Source: Colias croceus (lineage: Eukaryota; Arthropoda; Insecta; Lepidoptera; Pieridae). Taken from it: a stretch of DNA of 64,000 bases. The notes below the pieces were generated by a model. It ran no database searches. It worked only from the letters and a program-made list of their open reading frames with translations, and was not told where the DNA came from. The position numbers were made by a program, and so were the translations under genes. The stretch lies in NCBI RefSeq assembly GCF_905220415.1, contig NC_059568.1, positions 7,626,001 through 7,690,000 of the forward strand, given 5' to 3'. Of the stretch, positions 60,601-64,000 are shown piece by piece (the first letter of the stretch is position 1; each line of letters starts with the position of its first letter).

Positions 60601-61568
60601 GAGGAGAGTATTTCACACACAGGTCGTAGTTCAAGAGTTTCAGGATTCAATCAGCAACTACTAGGAATATCGAAACTTTCTGAGTGTAGTCTGCAGGGGA
60701 ATGATATTGACATCTACAAGTGGATCATGGGACCACTACATTTATGCAATGTGAACCACATTCGATTATTCAAATCGTAGTTTTACTAAGAAAAACATTG
60801 AAAATAAGAAAATAAGACAGATATACTGAAAATAATGCAACAATAATATCTGAATGGTCTAACAGGTGTACGCTGAAAAAGCACCAACAATCACGACTCA
60901 CAAGTGGGCAGGTGCGTGATGTCCGACAGGTCTATGTCCGTCTTCTCCCTGGGCGCGTGCTTCTTGTCGCGCGGGTGGTGCGCCTGCGGCAGCGGGTGCG
61001 GGTGCGCGCGGGGGTGCGGCGCGGCCGGCCGACGGGAGGGGGGCGAGCCCAGCTCCGGCGGCGGGGGCAGCTCCGAGTCACCCGCGCACGAGTCTTCGTC
61101 CGAGCTTGATGCTGGACAATTTTATAGCGCATCATGAAGATGTCAAGGAAATGTCCACTTTAACCGAGTTATAAGAAGATACGTAGGTATTTTTAACGTC
61201 CCACGTAATTAATAGGTTCGTTGTCGGCATGCAAGATTTAAAAAAATCATAATTAATTAATGAAGGGCCTGTAGAAGCTTAAAATACTTACCGTTTGTTT
61301 AAAATACAAAAATACCTGCTTAAATTAAAGTATCAGTCTTGCAGTTCTACATAAAATTCTCACATTGAAAAGTCTGCACTTTTCAAGTAAATAAAAGTCT
61401 TCAACATAACCGCAATAGTAAAAATAAATTTTAACTCACAGAGATCATGTCTTTCCCTATCAGGGCTCTTCGCCATCATGGAGGTGCGTTTGGATGGCAT
61501 CGGCAGCGAGGGCTTCGGTCTGTTCTGCATCTCCGCGAGCGCCTGCTGCACCGCCTCCTGTCTTACCT
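39401..61568 (-). CDS. DIP2: DIP2 (disco-interacting protein 2), 15 C-terminal coding exons; 5' end outside window
   Basis: Exons on the minus strand: 61568-61440, 61111-60902, 59629-59508, 58698-58398, 58093-57782, 54983-54791, 49964-49752, 47973-47804, 44819-44616, 43905-43684, 42499-42291, 41911-41680, 41550-41441, 41362-39756, 39653-39401. All introns are GT-AG and the phases fit throughout: 4487 nt, 1494 residues plus stop. The sequence covers the end of the N-terminal DMAP1-binding-type region (VRQEAVQQALAEM, PSLPMPSKRTS), an acidic/proline linker, and two tandem adenylate-forming FAAL-like domains. In both domains the usual TGD motif is degenerate (VRSGLLGFL, YARTGYLGFL), as in other DIP2 proteins. 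DIP2 is known as a conserved regulator of diacylglycerol and fatty-acid pools and of axon branching in insects. The first exon (initiator Met) was not found. Confidence 0.95.
39756..41362 (-). CDS. DIP2: DIP2 exon n: second adenylate-forming domain
   Basis: A 1607-nt exon of about 535 residues: YQFISQILRWRA, GDHVALIFPPGLDLICAFYG, the AMP-binding core YLDFSVSTTGMLAGIKMSH, DPYCGLGFALWCLSSIYSGH, GEIWVQSPHNASGYFTIYGD, YARTGYLGFLRR and FVVGALDETIMLRGMRYHPI. A Ser-rich insert (GTGDDTSLISRDSDTESLAS) separates the last two motifs. Most of the second FAAL-like domain sits in this single exon. Confidence 0.97.
41441..41550 (-). CDS. DIP2: DIP2 exon m: inter-domain linker
   Basis: A 110-nt exon: DVGPASVIVGNLVQGNRLAS, then AQGRDMGYSDDSDAARK. 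It leads directly into the second adenylate-forming domain. Confidence 0.95.
41680..41911 (-). CDS. DIP2: DIP2 exon l
   Basis: A 232-nt exon: FQWMSRVLQAVDSIHQVGIY, NYLPKTPLGGIHLSECKRRF, HPANVLMCPHTCVTNLPKPR. One of the most conserved DIP2 segments; it closes the first adenylate-forming unit. Confidence 0.96.
41985..42085. repeat. Tandem AT-rich palindromes in a DIP2 intron
   Basis: Two copies of GAATTCAATTTATTT..AAATAAATTGAATTC (15-bp arms) in tandem, enclosed by the inverted pair GCTTCTGCTGAATTC / GAATTCAGTAGAAGC. This allows a cruciform of about 100 bp. Confidence 0.75.
42291..42499 (-). CDS. DIP2: DIP2 exon k: C-terminal subdomain of first FAAL-like unit
   Basis: A 209-nt exon: LVFVCGSRDGLMTVTGRKHN, DDIIATVLAVEPMKFIYRGR, VLRDERICIVAEQRPDC. 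It matches the GR(K/R)-h-I C-terminal subdomain of adenylate-forming enzymes. Donor GAG|GTGAGA. Confidence 0.96.
42626..42673. repeat. Perfect 22-bp hairpin in a DIP2 intron
   Basis: Arms ACTATGCTTTTATATTTCTATA and its exact inverse, separated by AACAA. It abuts the MITE at about 42690-42998. Confidence 0.9.
42690..42998. mobile_element. MITE with TTTCGC/GCGAAA motifs
   Basis: Inverted ends ACGCCGTTAGTACACCGAC and ACGTCGTTAGTACACCTAC, inverted similarity about 40 bp (GCATTCGCGTGCGGCAGCG). GCGAAA or TTTCGC recurs about ten times inside. The target duplication is unclear. Confidence 0.65.
43684..43905 (-). CDS. DIP2: DIP2 exon j: hinge region of first domain
   Basis: A 222-nt exon: VIVVVKMEGPAYLCKTDEVG, EICVLSGATGSGYWGLPGLT, then EEHYVRSGLLGFLGPGG. 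The last motif is the TGD-equivalent, with Asp replaced. Confidence 0.95.
44371..44530. repeat. CCCTCCACAAATGGGCAG MITE family, copy 1
   Basis: CCCTCCTCACAATGGGCAGC, CACGATAGTGTAGAGGACCT, TCTATGATCGGCCGTCATTG, then GGGTCAACGTTGCCCATTG. Related to 48030-48232 and 50052-50170. Confidence 0.55.
44616..44819 (-). CDS. DIP2: DIP2 exon i
   Basis: A 204-nt GC-rich exon: DAICPCACSSESMSVCVRR, a Gly/Ser-rich loop, then GVLSMSGLSYGVVRVDAENS and LTSLTLQDCGQVMPS, a hallmark block of the first DIP2 domain. Several other frames are open here because of high GC; they are shadows. Confidence 0.94.
45050..45180 (+). repeat. Fragment of a widespread lepidopteran LINE-type repeat
   Basis: (ATC)n, then CACCACGCTAGCCAAGTGCGG and GTTGGCGAATGTCACATG. 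A short piece of the same family is at 16378-16400 (CACCACGCTAGCCGAGTGC). Family assignment is from memory. Confidence 0.45.
47132..47416. mobile_element. MITE with 70-75-bp inverted ends
   Basis: Left end CCAAAAGTTTTCAAATTTCG, GTCAAGTGAAATAGTACATT, GGGACGACAGTAAATCTCAT. The right end is the inverse with few changes. The interior is AT-rich, without an ORF. The duplicated target was not resolved. Confidence 0.75.
47804..47973 (-). CDS. DIP2: DIP2 exon h
   Basis: A 170-nt exon: ASVAIVKSRDLHWGLLATRD, ISLSSLRMLLVADGANPWSL, CDQFLSVFQSK. Acceptor GTTGTTAG; donor G|GTTGGT is a weaker site but keeps the phase. Confidence 0.92.
48030..48232. mobile_element. MITE with GGGCCCTCCACA ends and a perfect internal hairpin
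   Basis: Ends GGGCCCTCCACATAATCAAT and, inverted, GGGCCCTCCACACAATGGGC. Inside, GAGGCAAAATTTTAATGA and its exact inverse (18 bp, loop CGGTA) lie at about 48072-48112. It lies in the DIP2 intron just upstream of exon h. Confidence 0.75.
49612..49694 (-). repeat. AGCCCC/GGCTCAATGGGTTA MITE fragment, copy 2
   Basis: Inverse of 13763-13830 with about 15 more bases in the middle, giving a near-perfect palindrome CACAATAGATTTTCTATTGTG. It lies in the DIP2 intron about 60 bp from exon g. Confidence 0.65.
49752..49964 (-). CDS. DIP2: DIP2 exon g
   Basis: A 213-nt exon: ASMLAHCRMLSVACNYTEGE, VLDFKRETGLWHAVLASVLN, GMHVIFIPYALMKVSPASWM. In adenylate-forming enzymes this region carries the substrate-channel helices. 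Acceptor CACTATAG, donor AG|GTACGT. Confidence 0.95.
50052..50170. repeat. CCCTCCACAAATGGGCAG MITE family, copy 3 (partial)
   Basis: GGGCCCTCTTTACAAAGG, AATCACGATAGTGAAGAG, AAGTCTATGATCGACCGTAA: same inner blocks as 44371-44530. Confidence 0.5.
52414..52608 (-). repeat. Metulj-like SINE in a DIP2 intron
   Basis: Inverted relative to 35235-35440 and of the same subfamily: TACTAATATTATAAAGCTG at the left, GGGGGTGAAACCGCGCGAAG then CAGCTAGT at the right. Confidence 0.8.
52910..53816. mobile_element. 907-bp TIR element with TA flanks, containing nested repeats
   Basis: Ends AGGCTAAGCGCGCACCACG and, inverted, AGCCTAAGCGCGCACCACG, flanked by TA (52908-52909 and 53817-53818). Subterminal parts are rich in CGCGCAC and GCGAT(A/T) words. 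A SINE (53398-53566) and another repeat (about 53235-53397, ending AAAGGGCGGCC) have inserted inside. Confidence 0.75.
53398..53566 (+). repeat. Metulj-like SINE nested in a MITE
   Basis: Same subfamily as 14064-14312 (ACCCGCGGCATCGCCCGCGC, CCCGTTCCCGTGGGATTTCC, ATAATATTAGTATGGAT), with a 40-50-bp internal deletion before the CAGA repeats. Confidence 0.75.
54791..54983 (-). CDS. DIP2: DIP2 exon f: nucleotide-binding motif of first domain
   Basis: A 193-nt exon: LPKTSSGDVVSFRGWPSLHW, PRDWIPPPRPAEDTPAHIEH, then TSAADGSAMGVIVTR. The last stretch is the Ser/Thr-Gly P-loop-like core of AMP-binding enzymes; the lysine of the classical TSGTTGxPKG is absent, as usual for DIP2. GC is much higher than in the introns. 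Confidence 0.94.
55225..55375 (+). repeat. GC-rich interspersed repeat candidate in a DIP2 intron
   Basis: A compact GC-rich patch (AGCGACATGCGCAAGGGCG, CATGAAGGGGATCACGACC, TCCGTCCGGGACGTGATC) with no ORF of interest in an AT-rich intron. Probably a retroelement fragment. Confidence 0.3.
55757..55936 (+). mobile_element. Second copy of the GTGGCACTCGGGG retroelement, in a DIP2 intron
   Basis: A shorter copy of 15788-15960 in the same orientation, with the same blocks (GTGGCACTCGGGGACTGC, TGCTATGCCTTCAAGCCAC, AATTTCTCGATTCGGTCCC) and one tail unit (GCTATGCAATAGCTTAAAA). Some differences suggest moderate age. Confidence 0.65.
57782..58093 (-). CDS. DIP2: DIP2 exon e: first adenylate-forming domain, A2/A3 region
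   Basis: A 312-nt exon with GKLLSRSLKIAYALLNKA, then LKPGDRVALVYPNNDPINFM, AFYGCLQAGVVPVPIEVPL and VGFLLGSCGIQYALTSDACL. This is the conserved N-terminal lobe of an acyl-adenylate-forming fold. Confidence 0.95.
58398..58698 (-). CDS. DIP2: DIP2 exon d: entry to first adenylate-forming domain
   Basis: A 301-nt exon with VSAKIQQLLNTLKRPKRRPL, the acidic patch EFYEDDDIELE, then LPRNLEAALQRYG, which starts the first FAAL-like domain (VATVLDPNGKLSNSLTYG). Acceptor TTTAATAG, donor G|GTGAGC. Confidence 0.93.
59508..59629 (-). CDS. DIP2: DIP2 exon c: linker
   Basis: A 122-nt exon reading IQPDVTHTSAGARRGG, then ALVADRVQCYSQPEDTGTGTGRWK. Acceptor TTTGCTAG and donor AAG|GTAATA. Phase agreement joins THLPT to YIQPDV. 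Confidence 0.88.
59630..60901. other. DIP2 intron between exons b and c
   Basis: No repeat or exon recognised. The 115-codon frame at 60214-60561 has no supporting features. Confidence 0.4.
60902..61111 (-). CDS. DIP2: DIP2 exon b: acidic, Pro/His-rich linker
   Basis: A 210-nt GC-rich exon with the SSSSDEDS acidic patch, PPPPELGSPPSRR, a His-Pro-Ala-rich run, and KTDIDLSDITHLPT. Low complexity, so several other frames are open; the phase match and the conserved DLSDITHLPT end decide the frame. Confidence 0.88.
61440..61568 (-). CDS. DIP2: DIP2 exon a: end of DMAP1-binding-type region
   Basis: A 129-nt exon reading VRQEAVQQALAEM, then NRPKPSLPMPSKRTS and AKSPDRERHDL, a highly conserved DIP2 block. 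It enters with two codon bases (AG completing Glu). A second AG two bases on would allow phase-0 entry as an alternative acceptor. Donor T|GTGAGT. Confidence 0.92.
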
Positions 61569-64000
61569 CTGTAAAACCAATCTCAATTAAAACATCTTCC
61601 ACCCAAAGCTACTCAAAACGCATGCAATTCACACAATACCATATTTTATAAAAATAACACTGCAATAGGCATGCGTATATACCGTTAAACAACTTTTAAA
61701 CATAATAATATTATAAACATGCGCATAAAACTGGTAAGTTGATAAATAATTTAATTATGAGCAGTACTAACTATTATATGATAATTGGTTTAAAAAGCTT
61801 ATTGAATATGTGGATACTCACAAACACCTACGCCATGATATGAGATGGAATTAACATATTGAATTTAAGTGTACTTAATAGAACGTATTGTTATCCGACA
61901 ATTCATGAATATTGAATAGTTATGGTATATGAAATTGCGTATGTGTAACGCGAAGGAAACTTCTTGAACATATTATGCAAATGAAGCGAGTGTAAGTTTG
62001 AAGTTCATATAACATTCGTAGGGAACAATTTCCATTTACAACAGGTGTTTACTTGTTCAGTTCTTTGCGGTTGACGAGCATCTTGCGGTCTACAGGATAA
62101 CAGATATTGTGATAGTATAAAATATAATACTCAACGTATATTATTATTAAGTATACATAAGTTTAACTTGTTTGCTGTGTGCATTAAATATAAAGCTTCC
62201 AGCCGCAATAAAGTTATAAAGACAATATCTATCTATACTTTATATTTATATAATGATTTATGTATCTACATATAAAATATTACATCAGTATTCAAATTTC
62301 AAAGGTTACATTAATTTATTAAACGTTTGTTTATTATTTCAAGCAGAAATTTCACGAACCGCAAATACCGCACTATCAAAGCGAATACAGGTTCGCAAAC
62401 AATTCAAAATAAATATCCTGTGTATTGGTTATTTACTAAAAGGTCCGTTAATGCAACAATATTGAATATTGATCACTAATGACTATCCAGCTATACTGCT
62501 GTTGTTTGTTGAATACCAAATGGCCGCCCAATATTGTCGCGTAAAGTGCTCTATGTTAATTAAGCACTAGCATCAATTAACCATTCGCTTTTAACTAAAA
62601 ATGCTACCGATAATGTAGTTAGTGTCCACCTTTGACGTCAAAAGCGACTAATTGAAAGCACAAAAGATAAAATACATCCATAGTCCATCGTTTTATTACC
62701 TATTACAGACTCAATTTTAAACTTCCCTTTTTGAATGTTTTGAAATTAAATTAAAATATACTTCATACAGGTAACGTTACCAGTGAGCCAGAAACACCCA
62801 AATAGGGTTATGTCTAATGTATTAGCTAATAAAAGAATATTAAAAAGCAACATAAAGCCCAATCGGACATCAACAGGTAATTACACAAAAGCTTGTTAAG
62901 AAAATATTATGTTAAATGTGTCGTCCCCTCAAATATTTAAACAGTTAAGGCCGTTTACGCGGTCCGTGCGTTGTTTGGCTCAAATATGTGATTTTTCAAA
63001 CCAGATTGTCCATCAACCACTTATCTTACAAACATATGAATTACTAATAATTTTAGGAAATTTTATTGTCTATATAGTTAGTTAAGAGTTTTTTTCAATT
63101 AATACAGTATTTGTGAATACCATCAAGATAACTGAGCCGATGATTACTTGATTTAACTTTTAGTGTCAATTTCGAAGCTAAAAATATCTGAAATTGCTGA
63201 CAGATCTAACACACAATTTTTTTTAACTAACTGCAAAAATCCTTATTAAAATAGTTAGTTAAAAGATTTTTTTATTTTGGACTCCTAACTTACGAAATTA
63301 AAATCCGAACAATGTGAATTTTTTTAGAAATTATAGTCGACAAAATGATTATTTTCACCAAGATATTTGACTTAGTTGAATATAATTTATACATATTGCA
63401 ATAAAAGAACGTCTTACTTATAAGATAAAATTTAAAAAATCAACTAAGGTACCTCTATTATTTTTCTACAATTTTTTTTAAAGTACTATAAAACACTGCG
63501 CGCGACCCGATTAAAATCAGTCGGCAGCGAGCCTTTCCAGAGAGAGGACATGTTGCTCGGCGCTCTCCTGTGGACCTATGCTGTTCATAGTAAAAGGTTA
63601 GCGCAAGCCGCGATCTATCGTAATAGATCGCGGAGATTTTGACTTGCGTTAAATTGAATAAGCCCTCTTAAACACCCTATCAAATCTAAGAACCGGTTTG
63701 GTAACACCGCAGTAAGGTTCCCATCTGTTGTCACATTTCAATTTGAACAGCAAGAAATTTCATCAGTGGATTACTACATTCGTGTGTTCCTGCGAATCGG
63801 AATACGTACTGATAGTTTGATATGAGACGAGTACTAAAGCACTATACAGTGCCTGTTAAATCATGGCAATCCATATCCAGTGTAATTAAAATAGCTGTGC
63901 TAGAAATCTCCCACAGAGATCGAGGTTAAGCGCTAAATCCATGCAATATCAGCAATCAAAGCATACACAAATTTACTTTCGATAATAGTCCACATGGAGC
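61569..64000. other. DIP2 5' intron to window edge
   Basis: AT-rich. Apart from a doubtful microexon (62053-62089) and the repeat fragment at 63480-63650, nothing was seen. The DIP2 initiator exon is not here in recognisable form. Confidence 0.45.
63480..63650 (+). repeat. Interspersed repeat fragment near the right edge
   Basis: CGCGACCCGATTAAAATCAG, GGCAGCGAGCCTTTCCAGAG, AGGACATGTTGCTCGGCGCT. Recalled as a recurrent lepidopteran repeat. It is followed by the hairpin GCGATCTATCGTAATAGATCGC (about 63610-63632). Confidence 0.4.

Noticed and set aside
60904..61137. Arg-rich and Gly/Ser-rich frames opposite or beside DIP2 exon b
   Set aside because: Shadow frames of a GC-rich exon; the DIP2 frame is fixed by phase.

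Overview
This is an AT-rich stretch of an insect nuclear genome, almost certainly lepidopteran. The reasons are large intron-split genes with GT-AG introns, several Metulj-like SINE copies (starts such as CTAGCTGTGCCCGCG, tails TATAATATTAGTATRGAT), the TTAACCGACTTC repeat family of moths and butterflies, and many MITEs. No bacterial gene organisation, rRNA, tRNA or CRISPR array was seen.

Two conserved host genes, both on the minus strand, account for the well-supported coding sequence. (1) At 13456-27532 is a complete 11-exon ARAP-type gene (RhoGAP15B-like). It has a proline-rich N-terminus, two PH domains, a RhoGAP domain with its arginine finger, a Ras-association domain and a C-terminal PH domain. 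All exon phases agree and the model gives 1110 residues. (2) At 39401-61568 are the last 15 coding exons of DIP2 (disco-interacting protein 2), with two tandem adenylate-forming (FAAL-like) domains. All phases agree. The first exon or exons lie beyond the right edge or were not recognised.

The rest is mobile DNA and gene-poor sequence. 1-9.3 kb: repeats, a Helitron helicase relic, a six-unit tandem array, three unassigned candidate exons on the minus strand, and a 631-bp TIR element with an 8-bp target duplication. 9.3-13.4 kb: probable long 3'UTR of the RhoGAP gene, with a TA-flanked MITE. 18.6-22.0 kb, inside intron 5 of the RhoGAP gene: a 3.4-kb DNA transposon with 33-bp TIRs, subterminal repeats and a two-exon gene for a large RNase-H-like protein of the uncharacterised DUF7869 kind. 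This is the best candidate for a poorly described mobile system. 27.9-30.4 kb: an inverted cluster of five copies of a roughly 612-bp element just upstream of the RhoGAP gene. 30.5-36.6 kb: a decayed Gypsy-type retroelement and a diverged duplicated block. The right copy of that block carries a TTA-flanked MITE, a TTAA-flanked piggyBac-like element (itself holding another copy of the 612-bp family with a MADF-domain fragment) and a SINE; the left copy shows the empty sites. 37.0-39.4 kb: probable DIP2 3'UTR. The introns of DIP2 hold further MITEs and perfect hairpins.

The two host genes have no evident functional link: one is a Rho-GTPase regulator acting at membranes, the other a regulator of lipid metabolism and neuronal morphology. 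They are simply neighbours in tandem orientation.
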